From Candidatus Latescibacterota bacterium (GTDB taxonomy: Bacteria; Latescibacterota; UBA2968; SICM01), in NCBI GenBank assembly GCA_009694805.1, contig SICM01000023.1:1-37049 (forward strand): a stretch of DNA of 37,049 nt. Reading direction: 5' to 3'. The translations under genes were made by a program, and so were the position numbers. Numbering within the stretch: position 1 is the stretch's first letter; each line of letters starts with the position of its first letter. This document shows, piece by piece, positions 1-7,882 of the stretch. The notes under the pieces are model-generated. The model was not told the DNA's origin and ran no database searches. It worked only from the letters and a program-made list of their open reading frames with translations.

Positions 1-2
1 CG

Positions 3-146
3 GTCGCCGACCAAAGCCGCCTCGACCGCTCCGTCAACGCCGGCCTGAGGACCGTGTACTTTCTGCGCAAGATATTGAAGTTCACGCATCAAAGGTACAA
101 CCGCGCCCTGTCGAAATCAATCGCTTATTTCTTCACAACCCCTTAG
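3..146 (+). CDS. possible C-terminal fragment of an unrecognised protein, cut by the window edge
   Basis: One plus-strand frame is open from the window edge for 47 codons to a TAG at 144-146. It ends with residues NRALSKSIAYFFTTP. The composition (basic, aromatic) is protein-like, but I do not recognise the family. The opposite strand is also open here from an ATG near 96, so the coding strand is uncertain. A 7-bp GC-rich hairpin (147-163) followed by GTGTCTTT directly after the stop could terminate plus-strand transcription, which slightly favours the plus-strand reading. Confidence 0.3.
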   Translation, partial: VADQSRLDRSVNAGLRTVYFLRKILKFTHQRYNRALSKSIAYFFTTP

Positions 147-254
147 CGGCGCAGAATGCGCCGTGTCTTTGGGCCGACTTTCGCTTAACTTATAGATAAC
201 GGACTGTGAAGTCAAGATTTTTGACATCGCCTACAGCATACCGCGTTCAGTCTG

Positions 255-291
255 AAAAAAACAACAGCCGCTGTGTAGGATCAGCGGCTGT
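255..291 (-). terminator. intrinsic terminator of the DUF433 gene
   Basis: A perfect 10-bp stem (264-273 with 282-291, ACAGCCGCTG/CAGCGGCTGT) has an 8-base loop. On the minus strand it is followed directly by a run of T (complement of 255-261). It lies 46 bases past the stop of the minus-strand DUF433 gene, the classic Rho-independent arrangement. Confidence 0.85.
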
Positions 292-337
292 CTCTCTGGG
301 AAAGGTGGTAATAAGGTGGTAATACAGAAACCCGGAC

Positions 338-565
338 TCAGCGGGTGAGAGGCAGTTCAATCTCTTCAACTCGCCACGCGGCGTAAGACAGGGCTTCGCG
401 GATATCTTCTTCCTCCAGGTACGGATATTGTTTCAGGATTTCTGCCGTGGAATACCCGGAGGCTACAAGCCCGACCACCATCCCGACGGTCACCCGAAGC
501 CCGCGAATACACGGTTTGCCTCCCATCACCTCCGGGTTGAACGTAATGCGCGTGAGATGTTTCAT
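338..565 (-). CDS. DUF433 family protein, VapB45-like putative antitoxin
   Basis: The 75-residue protein matches the DUF433 pattern: ITFNPEVMGGKPCIRGLRVTV at the N-terminus, the GMVVGLVASGYSTAEIL helix and a YPYLEEEDIREALSYAA helix-turn-helix-like segment. The family is a small winged-helix DNA-binding domain, usually the antitoxin beside a DUF5615 PIN-like toxin. A GAGGTGGG Shine-Dalgarno lies just before the ATG. No DUF5615 partner follows: the intrinsic terminator comes within 50 bases. It therefore looks like an orphan antitoxin or stand-alone regulator. Family assignment is firm; function is inferred. Confidence 0.88.
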   Translation of the reverse strand: MKHLTRITFNPEVMGGKPCIRGLRVTVGMVVGLVASGYSTAEILKQYPYLEEEDIREALSYAAWRVEEIELPLTR

Positions 566-596
566 AATCCCACCTCAATTTATCGGACGTTTACTG

Positions 597-2336
597 CTAT
601 CTCCCTATCGCGTATCCGATCCTGCCTTTTGGAGAGGCCGCGCCGGAGATCAGGCCGGTCTTCGGGTCGATGGTGATGCTCAGGACCTTGCCGTTCACCC
701 AGTCGCCGGTCACCACCAGGTCGTGACCGCGCCGGCGCAGCTCCTCCTGGACCTCTTCCCTGACCCGGCCCTCCACGGTCACGCGGCCCGGCAGGGCCCC
801 GTGCGGGTAGAAGGAGTTGGGGAAGTGGTTCGTGTGGAAGCTGGGGGCATCCAGGGCCTCCTGGAGGTCCATGCCGAAGTCAACGACGTTCAGGAAGAAC
901 TGGAGGGTCCACTGGTCCTGTCCGTCCCCGCCCGGCGTGCCGAAGGCCATCCAGGGCGCCCCGTCCTTCGTGGCCATGGACGGGGTGAGGGTGGTCCGGG
1001 GGCGCTTGCCGGGCACCAGGGCGTTGGCGTGCTTCGGGTCCAGGTAGAACATCTGGCCCCGCGTGCCGAGCGGGAAACCCAGGCCCTCCACGATGGGCGA
1101 GGAGGGGATCCACCCGCCGCTGGGCGTGGCGGACATCATGTTCCCCTCCGCGTCGATGGCGTCGCAGTGGGTGGTGTCTCCGGTGTAGACCGTGGGGTCA
1201 CCCACGATGACCCTGGGGACCGTGGGGGGGGCGTCACCGGGCCGGAGTTCCATCGACGCCCGCGCGGCATCGATCAGTTTCCGGCGCTGCGCCGCATAGT
1301 CTTTGGACAGGAGCCTGCCGAGCGGGACCTCCACGAAGTCCGGGTCTCCGTAGTACTGCTCCCGGTCCGCGAAGGCGAGCTTGGCCGCCTCCACGACGGT
1401 GTGGATGTAGTCCGCCGAGTTGTGCCCCAGGGCGGCCAGGTCGTAGCCTTCGAGCAAGGTGAGCTGCTGGAGGAAGACGCCCCCCTGGGACCAGGTGTTG
1501 CACTTGTGGACGCGGATGCCCCGGTAGTCCACGGAGATGGGGGACTCCACCTTCGTCTGGTACATGGCGAAGTCGTCCGCGTCGAACAGCCCCCGGTTGC
1601 GCTTGCCGGAGGCGTCCAGGACCTCCGTGTTCCGGGCGAAGGCCACGGCCCGCTCGGCGATCTCCCCCTTGTAGAAGCAGTCGATGGCGGCCTGGATGGC
1701 TTCCTGGCGGCCTCTGGAGCGGTTCTTGATCTCCACGTCCACGGTCTTCTTGAAGGTGTTCGCCCAGTCCCGGTTGCGGAAGATGGCCCCCACCTTCGGG
1801 ACGGCGCCGTCCGGGAGGTAGACCTTGGCGGAGGAGGGCCACTGCGTCCGGAACTTGTCCGCCAGGCCGGCGATGGCGGCGCTCAGGCTCTCGTACATCG
1901 GGAACCCCTCTTCCATCAGCTCGATGGCGGGCTCGATCACGTCCTGGAGCGTGAGCCTCCCGAAGCGCATCAGGGCCGTGGCCCAGGACCCGAACGCGCC
2001 CGGCACGGTGGCCGGGAGGAAGCCGTCGCCGGGGATGACGGTGATGCCCCGGGACCGGAACCAGTCGATGGTGGCGGCCTTCGGGGCGCACCCCTGGCCG
2101 TTGATGGCGAAGGGCCGCTTCTCCTGCGCGGAATAGATCAGGATGGGGACCTCCCCGCCGATGCCGTTGGACTGGGGCTCCAGGACGTTGCAGGCCAGGC
2201 CCGCGGCCACGCAGGCGTCTATGGCGTTGCCGCCCTTCTCCAGCATCCGGAACCCGGCTGCGGCGGCGAGGTAGTGCCCCCCCGTGACCACGCCGTGGGT
2301 GCCCATGATGATGGGGCGCGTTGTGAAACCGGCCAT
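597..2336 (-). CDS. gamma-glutamyltransferase family protein (Ntn hydrolase, YwrD-like)
   Basis: The 579-residue protein aligns with gamma-glutamyltranspeptidases, which autocleave and then hydrolyse or transfer gamma-glutamyl groups from glutathione and related compounds. The N-terminus has GGNAIDACVAAGLACNVLEP and the conserved GIGGE. The autoprocessing site is DTTHCDAID, with nucleophile Thr388 counted from the chosen start, followed by the small subunit with TPSGG and GTPGGDGQDQW. There is no signal peptide, so it should be cytoplasmic like YwrD rather than periplasmic like E. coli Ggt. The start is the ATG at 2336, preceded by GGAGGG; an upstream in-frame start has no such site. It is the last gene after dapA-pckA-dapB-archease, 29 bases behind archease, so it may be co-transcribed. 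Substrate is unknown. Confidence 0.93.
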   Translation of the reverse strand: MAGFTTRPIIMGTHGVVTGGHYLAAAAGFRMLEKGGNAIDACVAAGLACNVLEPQSNGIGGEVPILIYSAQEKRPFAINGQGCAPKAATIDWFRSRGITVIPGDGFLPATVPGAFGSWATALMRFGRLTLQDVIEPAIELMEEGFPMYESLSAAIAGLADKFRTQWPSSAKVYLPDGAVPKVGAIFRNRDWANTFKKTVDVEIKNRSRGRQEAIQAAIDCFYKGEIAERAVAFARNTEVLDASGKRNRGLFDADDFAMYQTKVESPISVDYRGIRVHKCNTWSQGGVFLQQLTLLEGYDLAALGHNSADYIHTVVEAAKLAFADREQYYGDPDFVEVPLGRLLSKDYAAQRRKLIDAARASMELRPGDAPPTVPRVIVGDPTVYTGDTTHCDAIDAEGNMMSATPSGGWIPSSPIVEGLGFPLGTRGQMFYLDPKHANALVPGKRPRTTLTPSMATKDGAPWMAFGTPGGDGQDQWTLQFFLNVVDFGMDLQEALDAPSFHTNHFPNSFYPHGALPGRVTVEGRVREEVQEELRRRGHDLVVTGDWVNGKVLSITIDPKTGLISGAASPKGRIGYAIGR

Positions 2337-2365
2337 GTTACCCTCCGTTTGAAATGGAACCCTTG

Positions 2366-2788
2366 TCAAACGTCGAAGATCACCTGCGCCCGCCAGAGGT
2401 CGCCGGCCTTCTCCACGCGCAGGTCGTGGTAGGTCACGGCCTTGAATTCGCGGTAGAGTTCGTGGCGGTGTGGGTCCCGGACCTCGCCCGTGGCCTCGGC
2501 GGAGAGGGCGTGCGGCGCGCGGATCTGAACGCGGAAGTCCCTGAAGACGATCAGCTCCGTCTCGAACCGAAACAGCAGTTCCCGGAGCCAGTCCACGAAC
2601 AGGTCCTCGACGGAATCGGCCTCCAGGTCGACCTGGACGGCGGTGCGCGGCTCCACCCGGCTCAGGTCCGCGACGAGGTCGAACATGCCGAACGCCGCGT
2701 CCTCAAAGAGACCTTCCAGAGACGGGTTCTCCACGGCGATCCCGATGTCGGCCGTATGGTCGATCACCCGATACCGCGCTTCGCTCAT
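2366..2788 (-). CDS. archease
   Basis: The 140-residue protein matches archease throughout: YRVIDHTADIGIAV, LFEDAAFGMFDLV, SVEDLFVDWLRELLFRFET, and a C-terminal AVTYHDLRVEKAGDLWRAQVIFDV. Archease stimulates the RNA ligase RtcB by promoting its guanylylation and metal-cofactor use. The acidic Asp in HTAD belongs to its metal site. The length is typical. The ATG overlaps the dapB stop by four bases (ATGA), so it is translationally coupled to a lysine-pathway gene. No rtcB lies in the window. The coupling to dapB probably reflects operon packing rather than shared function. Confidence 0.93.
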   Translation of the reverse strand: MSEARYRVIDHTADIGIAVENPSLEGLFEDAAFGMFDLVADLSRVEPRTAVQVDLEADSVEDLFVDWLRELLFRFETELIVFRDFRVQIRAPHALSAEATGEVRDPHRHELYREFKAVTYHDLRVEKAGDLWRAQVIFDV

Positions 2789-3591
2789 TGTAGGCCAAGT
2801 ACGTCCCGCATGTCATAGAGCCCTGGTTTTGCTTTTGAGACGAACCGTGCGGCCCGCAGGGCCCCGGAGGCGAAGGCGTCCCGGCTCTGCACGCGGTGGA
2901 CGAACTCGATGCGCTCCCCGGACCCGACGAACATCACGGTGTGGTCTCCCACGATGTCCCCGCCCCGGATGGCGTGGATGCCGATCTCCTCAGGTTTACG
3001 CGCGCCCACCATCCCTTCCCGGCCGTAGACCGCGACCTCTTTCAGGTTGCGCTCCAGCCCCCGGGCGGCCGCGTCGGCCAGGGTCAGGGCCGTGCCGCTG
3101 GGCGCGTCCTTCTTGAAGTGGTGGTGCATCTCGATGACCTCCACATCGTAGGCGCTGCCCAGGACCTTCGCGGCCTCCTCGATCAGCCGGGTCAAAAGGG
3201 TCACGCCGGCGGTGTAGTTGGAGGCGAAGACGCAGGGGACGCCCGCGACGTTTTTCTTGAAGGCGGAGACCTGCGCCTCGGACATCCCGGTCGTGCCGAC
3301 GACCATCGCCTTGCCCGCTTTTCCGACGACCTCAGAGGCGGTCACGGTCCCTTCGGGCGGCGCGGTGAAGGCGATGACCACGTCCCCCCGGTCGATCACC
3401 TTCGCCAGGTCGTCCACCACCGGGGCGTCCAGTTGTCTCGCGCCGATGACTTCGCCCACGTCCCTGCCGATGCCGGGGTGTCCGGCGGCCTCCACGCCGG
3501 CCACGACCTTCAGATCCTCACTCTGGAGCGACAGGTGCGCCAGCCGGCCTCCCATCTGCCCGCCGATGCCGCAGATAATCACGTTAATCAT
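2785..3591 (-). CDS. dapB: 4-hydroxy-tetrahydrodipicolinate reductase
   Basis: The 268-residue enzyme catalyses the NAD(P)H-dependent reduction in the diaminopimelate/lysine pathway, after DapA. The N-terminus has the dinucleotide-binding GIGGQMGGRL, then FTAPPEGT, VGTTGMSE and ASNYTAGVTLL. The signature EMHHHFKKDAPSGTAL carries the catalytic His and Lys. The C-terminus has RGGDIVGDHTVMF and SRDAFASGALRAA. The start ATG at 3591 has GGAG about 8 bases upstream. The gene sits downstream of dapA and pckA and upstream of archease, with a four-base overlap. A hairpin repeat separates it from pckA, but no T-run follows on the minus strand, so read-through from the riboswitch-controlled promoter is plausible. 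Confidence 0.96.
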   Translation of the reverse strand: MINVIICGIGGQMGGRLAHLSLQSEDLKVVAGVEAAGHPGIGRDVGEVIGARQLDAPVVDDLAKVIDRGDVVIAFTAPPEGTVTASEVVGKAGKAMVVGTTGMSEAQVSAFKKNVAGVPCVFASNYTAGVTLLTRLIEEAAKVLGSAYDVEVIEMHHHFKKDAPSGTALTLADAAARGLERNLKEVAVYGREGMVGARKPEEIGIHAIRGGDIVGDHTVMFVGSGERIEFVHRVQSRDAFASGALRAARFVSKAKPGLYDMRDVLGLQ

Positions 3592-3646
3592 GGCGATGCT
3601 CCATAGGGTTAGAAAACTCAAAACCAACCGCCAAGACACCCGGATG

Positions 3647-3703
3647 ATCCGCAGATGACGCAGATGAATTTTTATCTGCGCCTATCTGCGAAAATCTGCG
3701 GAT
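3647..3703. repeat. nested inverted repeat between pckA and dapB
   Basis: ATCCGCAGAT (3647-3656) pairs with ATCTGCGGAT (3694-3703). The inner CGCAGAT (3659-3665) can pair with either of two ATCTGCG copies (3674-3680, 3684-3690). It is therefore a hairpin with a choice of inner partner. It fills most of the 113-base gap and has no adjacent T-run on either strand. It looks like a dispersed intergenic palindrome rather than a terminator. Confidence 0.7.
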
Positions 3704-3704
3704 T

Positions 3705-3953
3705 TCATTCTTTCGGTCCCGCGGCCCGCACGTCCTCCGGCGTCTCTCCTGAAAACTTTTCAAAGTTTCTGTGAAACATCTCCACCAGTCTGCTGGCCGT
3801 CCGGTCATAGGCTGTCCTGTCCTTCCAGGTGTTGCGGGGCTGAAGCAGGCCCGACGGCACGTCGGGACAGGCCGCCGGGACGGCCAACCCGAAGATCGGG
3901 TCCGGCGCGGTGGGGACCGGGGCGAGGTCGCCCTTCAGCGCGGCGCGGATCAT
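3705..3953 (-). pseudogene. pckA: displaced C-terminal end of PEP carboxykinase (frameshifted from pckA)
   Basis: This 82-codon frame continues PEP carboxykinase exactly where the upstream frame stops. The family's TRAMVRAAL, DPxFGL, CPxVP, LxPRNTW and AAxFxxNFEKF elements appear here as [31 protein letters not shown] and FHRNFEKF. The break is one missing base: the upstream frame reads TRA then TGA, while this frame begins at the overlapping ATG (ATGA, 3950-3953). Either the assembly has lost a base, the gene is truly mutated, or the tail is made by stop-start re-initiation. The tail belongs to the C-terminal domain of the enzyme, so a protein lacking it would probably be impaired. Confidence 0.85.
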
Positions 3954-5311
3954 GCCCGCGTGTAGCCGATCTTCATCCGTTCCCCCTCCCCGAAGGCCCC
4001 CCCGGTCCACCCGGTGTTCACCAGCCAGCAATCGACGTGGCGCTGCTTCAGCTTCTCCTCCAGTTGCCGGGCGTAGACCGCCGGGGGCAGGGGGAGAAAG
4101 GGTTCTGCGAAGCAGGCGCTGAACGTGGCCTGAGGCTCGCTCACGCCGATCTCCGTGCCGGCCACCCTGGCGGTGTAACCCGACAGGAAGTGATAGCGCG
4201 CCTGCGCGGAGGTCAGGCGGGCGATGGGGGGCATCACCCCGAAGGCGTCGGCGGTCAGGAAGATCACGTTCTTCGGATGTCCGCCGATCCCCGACCGGAC
4301 GACGTTTTGCAGGTGGGTGATGGGATAGGCGGCCCGGGTGTTCTCGGTGAGGGCGTCGTCGTCCAGGTCCAGTCGCCGGGTCTCGCTGTCGAGCATCACG
4401 TTCTCCAGGATCGTCCCGAACATGCGGGTGGTCTCGTAGATTTCGGATTCCCCCTCCTGCGAGAGCCGGATCACCTTGGCGTAGCACCCCCCTTCGAAGT
4501 TGAACACGCCCTGATCGCTCCAGCCGTGCTCGTCGTCCCCGATCAGCGGGCGCTGCGGGTCTATGGAGAGCGAGGTCTTGCCCGTGCCCGACAGCCCGAA
4601 GAAGAGGGCCACGTCTCCCCCCGGCCCCACGTTGGCCGAACAGTGCATCGGGAAGACGCCCCGCCCGGGCATCAGGTAGTTCATGGCCGTGAAGATCGAC
4701 TTCTTGATCTCCCCCGCGTAGCTGGTCCCGCCGACCAGCGCCAGACGCTTCGCGAAGTTGAGCAGGATGTAGCACTCCGACCGGGTCCCGTCGATCTCCG
4801 GGACCGCGTGGAAGTGGGGGGTATGGATGACGGTGAACTCCGGGTTGTGCGCCTCCAGCTTCGACGGGTCCAGCTCCCGGATGAACATGCTCCGGGCGAA
4901 CAGGCTGTGCCAGGCCGTCTCCGTGATGACCCGGATGGACAGCCGATAGGCGGGGTCCGCGCCTACGTGACATTCCTGCACAAACAGGTCCTTGCCTTGC
5001 AGGTAGGCCAGCAGTCGGCGATAAAAGGCATCGAAATGCGCCGTGTCGAAGGGCTGGTTCACCTTTCCCCACCAGATCCCGTCGGCCACGTCGGGCTCTT
5101 TCACGACGAACTTGTCATTGGGGGAGCGGCCCGTGTGATGCCCCGTATGTACGACGAGGGGGCCCAGGTGGGCGATCAGGCCCTCCCGGCGACGGACGGA
5201 CGCCTCGTAGAGCGCCGGGGACGACATGTTCCAGAATACGTAGTTGGCGTTCCGGATGCCGTGGCGCTCCAGCCCGTAACGGCTCCGCCCTGTACTGCTT
5301 GATTCTAACAT
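3950..5311 (-). CDS. pckA: phosphoenolpyruvate carboxykinase (ATP), main part, ends early by frameshift
   Basis: The 453-residue frame is ATP-dependent PEP carboxykinase, which interconverts oxaloacetate plus ATP with PEP, ADP and CO2. Visible signatures are [10 protein letters not shown] (about 59-68), [12 protein letters not shown] (194-205), the kinase-type P-loop [10 protein letters not shown] (239-248) and GDDEHGW (258-264). Normal family members are about 525-540 residues. This frame stops after MKIGYTRA, and the missing 82 residues lie in the overlapping frame 3705-3953. The gene starts 18 bases after the dapA stop with a purine-rich AGAAGAGAGA before ATG, so it is co-transcribed with dapA under the lysine riboswitch. 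PEP carboxykinase could tune oxaloacetate, the precursor of aspartate and lysine; that link is inference. Confidence 0.92.
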   Translation of the reverse strand: MLESSSTGRSRYGLERHGIRNANYVFWNMSSPALYEASVRRREGLIAHLGPLVVHTGHHTGRSPNDKFVVKEPDVADGIWWGKVNQPFDTAHFDAFYRRLLAYLQGKDLFVQECHVGADPAYRLSIRVITETAWHSLFARSMFIRELDPSKLEAHNPEFTVIHTPHFHAVPEIDGTRSECYILLNFAKRLALVGGTSYAGEIKKSIFTAMNYLMPGRGVFPMHCSANVGPGGDVALFFGLSGTGKTSLSIDPQRPLIGDDEHGWSDQGVFNFEGGCYAKVIRLSQEGESEIYETTRMFGTILENVMLDSETRRLDLDDDALTENTRAAYPITHLQNVVRSGIGGHPKNVIFLTADAFGVMPPIARLTSAQARYHFLSGYTARVAGTEIGVSEPQATFSACFAEPFLPLPPAVYARQLEEKLKQRHVDCWLVNTGWTGGAFGEGERMKIGYTRA

Positions 5312-5329
5312 TCTCTCTTCTCGCGGAGA

Positions 5330-6364
5330 TCAATCCGTATAGGCCAGCCCTTCCAGGGTCGATGCGTCCTTCAGGCGTTTTTCGATATCGACCTTGAAGA
5401 ACGCCTCGACCGGGGCGAAGACCTCGGGGCTCTCCGTCTGAATCGTGCGGGCCACGTTCAGGACGGTGTTCAGGCCGTTGCGCGTCATTTTGCCCAGGGG
5501 CCTGCGGCAGGGGCCTGCGGGCATGCCCAGGATGTTCATGAGGGTCTTGATGGCCAGGGGGTTTCGCGCCCGGCAGGTGACCTCGCCGTAGGGCGTCTTC
5601 TCCTGGGTCTTCACGGTGACCATGCCGAACAGCGGCTTCAGGGCATTGAGCATTCGCTCACCCTTCGCCCGGTCCCCGGCCTGGAGCGCGTCGGTGAAGT
5701 CCTGCACGGCCTTCGGCACGGCGTTGGAGATGACGGAGATCACCCCGCTGGCCCGGATGTCGGCCCGCGTCATCATGTCGAACGTCTTGTCGTCGTCGCC
5801 GGACAGGATGTTGTAGTTCTTGCCGCAGAGCGTCCGCGTGCGGGCCATGTTGGCCAGCTCCCCGGTGGCCTCCTTCACGGTCTGCACGTTCGGGTACTCC
5901 TCGGCGAGGATCGCCAGGTCCTCCGGCAGCAACTGCGTCCCCGTCCTGCCGGGGATGACGTAGGGGATGACCTGGATCTCCGGGAAGGCCTTCGCTACGG
6001 GCGACACGTATTCCCGCCGGATCTCCAGGGAACTCGGCCCGTTGTAGTAGGGGTCTACGAGCAGGACCGTGTCCGCCCCGGCGTGGGCCGCGTGCTCCGT
6101 GCCCCGCAGGGTCTCTGCCGTGGAGTTGCTCCCGGTGCCGGCGATCGCCCGCCCGTGTCCTTTGACCAGGCGGCAGACGGCCTCGGTCACGTGGTTGTGT
6201 TCCTCCCAGGTGAGCGTGGGGCTCTCGCCGGTCGTGCCCACGGCCAGCACGCCCTGAGCGCCTGAAGCGATCTGGTATTCGATCAGCTTCTCCAGCCCGG
6301 CTTCGTCCACGCTCCCGTCCGGTTTGAACGGGGTGATGATCGCTGTGTAGCATCCACCGAACAT
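5330..6364 (-). CDS. dapA: 4-hydroxy-tetrahydrodipicolinate synthase family protein
   Basis: The 344-residue TIM-barrel lyase is a DapA homologue, which condenses pyruvate and aspartate semialdehyde, the first committed step of lysine synthesis. It keeps GTTGES (Thr-Thr of the catalytic triad), PYYNGPS, the Tyr and Arg of PYVIPGRTG, and the Schiff-base Lys in VKEATGE. Usual DapA is about 290 residues; this one carries an extra C-terminal stretch of about 45 residues (from roughly NVARTIQTESPEVF to the end). GGAGGT precedes the ATG at 6364. The lysine riboswitch and terminator immediately upstream, and dapB downstream, favour true DapA over an N-acetylneuraminate or KDG aldolase relative. Confidence 0.94.
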   Translation of the reverse strand: MFGGCYTAIITPFKPDGSVDEAGLEKLIEYQIASGAQGVLAVGTTGESPTLTWEEHNHVTEAVCRLVKGHGRAIAGTGSNSTAETLRGTEHAAHAGADTVLLVDPYYNGPSSLEIRREYVSPVAKAFPEIQVIPYVIPGRTGTQLLPEDLAILAEEYPNVQTVKEATGELANMARTRTLCGKNYNILSGDDDKTFDMMTRADIRASGVISVISNAVPKAVQDFTDALQAGDRAKGERMLNALKPLFGMVTVKTQEKTPYGEVTCRARNPLAIKTLMNILGMPAGPCRRPLGKMTRNGLNTVLNVARTIQTESPEVFAPVEAFFKVDIEKRLKDASTLEGLAYTD

Positions 6365-6386
6365 GGCGCACCTCCAGGTTAAGATT

Positions 6387-6468
<82 letters not shown>

Positions 6469-6483
6469 GGTCGTTTCCTTGAA

Positions 6484-6523
6484 ACAAAAAAAGGACAGCC
6501 TGCGTGACACGCAAGGGCTGTCC
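6484..6523 (-). terminator. riboswitch-controlled intrinsic terminator before dapA
   Basis: On the minus strand GGACAGCC (6523-6516) pairs with GGCTGTCC (6500-6493), with an inner GCGTG/CACGC stem, followed by a run of seven T (complement of 6486-6492). It lies between the lysine aptamer and dapA. A TTGTCC segment just after the aptamer (about 6561-6566) can pair with GGACAG of the terminator as a competing antiterminator. That is the expected arrangement for lysine-induced premature termination. Confidence 0.9.
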
Positions 6524-6566
6524 ACTCCCGGTTCGTTGCCCTGAGGGCAAAAAGCGGCAAGGACAA

Positions 6567-6742
6567 CAAGAGAGCGCTCCACGGGACCCTTTCCCGTGAC
6601 AGTCCGCCGGATGTTCTCCGTCCGGACCAGTCGGCTTCCCCGTGGGAGGGGAAACCGACTTCGGCGGCCCAACCCTTTCGCCCGGCGGAAGACACCCACG
6701 TGGCCGCCGGACTACTCATGAGGGACCGCACCTCTACCCTTG
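6567..6742 (-). promoter_or_regulatory. lysine riboswitch (L box) aptamer
   Basis: The minus strand reads as a full L-box aptamer. In order it shows AGAGGTGCGG at the 5' side of P1, CATGAGTAG, a CCGGCGG/CCGCCGG arm, CGAAAGGG, the invariant GCCGCCGAAG, a GTCGGTTTCCCC/GGGGAAGCCGAC arm, CTGG, a hairpin arm, GACTGTCA, a CGGGAAAGGGTCCCG hairpin, and GGAGCGCTCTC closing P1. This matches the known Bacillus lysC leader element for element. Lysine binding should favour the downstream terminator and switch off dapA and the genes behind it. Confidence 0.96.
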
Positions 6743-6757
6743 TGCTGAAGTGCTCCA

Positions 6758-6786
6758 AACTTACAGAACCGGGATGGACATGTCAA
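6758..6786 (-). promoter_or_regulatory. sigma-70-type promoter of the lysine riboswitch operon
   Basis: On the minus strand a perfect TTGACA -35 (6786-6781), a 17-base spacer and a TAAGTT -10 (6763-6758) lie about 15 bases ahead of the aptamer's P1 strand. Transcription should start near 6750. Confidence 0.75.
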
Positions 6787-6790
6787 GGAG

Positions 6791-6872
6791 AAAAATGCAA
6801 AGTGCAAAGTGCAAAGCGCAAAGTGAAGGCTCGCATTTTACGTTTTGTATTTTGCATTTTGCATTCTCCATT
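6791..6872. repeat. heptamer repeat hairpin, GCAAAGT/GCATTTT type
   Basis: The left arm has five tandem seven-base units of the type AATGCAA/AGTGCAA (about 6793-6826). The right arm has units of ATTTTGC type ending near 6872. The two arms are complementary and form an interrupted hairpin. The array abuts the stop codon of the acetamidase gene and lies just upstream of the lysine-operon promoter. Confidence 0.88.
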
Positions 6873-7769
6873 TTAGGTGTTTTCGCCGAGCAGGGCCTTT
6901 GAGACGACCGCCCTGGCCGTGGCCGGGAAGACGCCCGGTTCGCAGCACTGCGAGATCTGCACGTCCACGGCGGCGGTGATGAGCATGTAGGCCTCCTCGA
7001 AGGAGACGTGGAGCCGCTCCTGAAGGAGGTCCGCCATCTCGTCGGCGGCGATGCGGGCGGCCTGGGTCAGGTCCAGGTCGTCCCCGGTGGTCATCCAGGC
7101 GTCGGCGGTCTCGATGCGGGGGCGGCGGAGGGGGCGACCCTTGACCAGCTCCACCCGGGCCGTGACCTCGGCGCAGATCTCCAGGCCGCTGAAGCTGATC
7201 TCGCCGTCCCCCATCGCACCGTGGATGTCGCCGATGCCGAGGAGCGCGCCCCGGACATTCACGGGGAGGTGGACCTTCGCGCCCTCGCCGACGAAGCGGT
7301 TGTCCAGGTTGCCGCCGTGGGGTCCCATCAGTCCGGTGGGGACCCCCTCCCCGGCGGGGGCCGTGCCGATGACGCCGACCATGGGCCGGGTCGGGAACCG
7401 GATGCGGTCGCTGAAGATGGCCATCCCGTCGCGAATGGGGATCATCCGGGTGGCGTGTTTTTTAGCCCTGTGGGCCAGCAGCCCCTCTCCGGCCTTGACG
7501 GCCAGATAGCCCTGGTCGGCCAGGACGATGCGCTGGATCGTGACGACGAGGCTGTCACCGGGTTCGGCCCCGCGCACGAGGATGGGGCCGGTGGCCGGGT
7601 TGGACCCCTTCGGGTGCGGGTGTTCCAGCAGGTCGGCGTTAGACTGGATGCTCCCGGTGCGGGCGTCATAGGTCTCCAGACAGACGACGTCGCCGGGGTC
7701 GATCTCCAGGACCGGGGGATGGGTCTTGTCCAGGCTGTAGACGATGTGGTCGCGGGTGATGCGATGCAT
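6873..7769 (-). CDS. acetamidase/formamidase family protein
   Basis: The 298-residue protein belongs to the FmdA/AmdA family of metal-dependent amidohydrolases, which release ammonia from short amides. Seen are the N-terminal IVYSLDKTHPPVLEIDPGDVV, NPATGPILVRGAEPGDSLVV, the GPHGGNLDNRF segment, IGDIHGAMGDGE and the late EEAYMLITAAVDVQISQCCEP. Full length for the family. The start is the ATG at 7769 with GGAGGT seven bases before it; a TTG two codons upstream is less likely. It follows the DUF1805 gene on the same strand and probably shares its promoter. Natural substrate is unknown. Confidence 0.92.
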   Translation of the reverse strand: MHRITRDHIVYSLDKTHPPVLEIDPGDVVCLETYDARTGSIQSNADLLEHPHPKGSNPATGPILVRGAEPGDSLVVTIQRIVLADQGYLAVKAGEGLLAHRAKKHATRMIPIRDGMAIFSDRIRFPTRPMVGVIGTAPAGEGVPTGLMGPHGGNLDNRFVGEGAKVHLPVNVRGALLGIGDIHGAMGDGEISFSGLEICAEVTARVELVKGRPLRRPRIETADAWMTTGDDLDLTQAARIAADEMADLLQERLHVSFEEAYMLITAAVDVQISQCCEPGVFPATARAVVSKALLGENT

Positions 7770-7797
7770 GGGCAAACCTCCAGGGGAAAAGACAAGA

Positions 7798-7864
7798 GCG
7801 GTGTCGGGTATCGGGTGTCGGGTTTCGGAAAAAAACTAAACCTGACACCTGACACCTGACACCG
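7798..7864. repeat. heptamer repeat hairpin, GTGTCGG / CCTGACA type
   Basis: GTGTCGG, GTATCGG, GTGTCGG, GTTTCGG run in tandem from about 7801. After an A-rich loop, three copies of ACCTGAC-type units end near 7864. The arms can pair. The array fills the space between the DUF1805 stop and the acetamidase ribosome-binding site, so it would lie inside the shared transcript. Confidence 0.88.
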
Positions 7865-7882
7865 GTTCTTGTTATTTACCGT

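Noticed and set aside
3..146. Assigning the left-edge fragment to a transposase because the right edge carries one
   Set aside because: The 47 residues show no IS-family motif I can name, so it is left as unrecognised.
447..2432. Long plus-strand open frame opposite the gamma-glutamyltransferase gene
   Set aside because: It is rich in Gly, Arg, Val, Asp and His, as expected for the antisense of a GC-rich gene, and has no recognisable domain. The minus-strand frame is an unmistakable enzyme.
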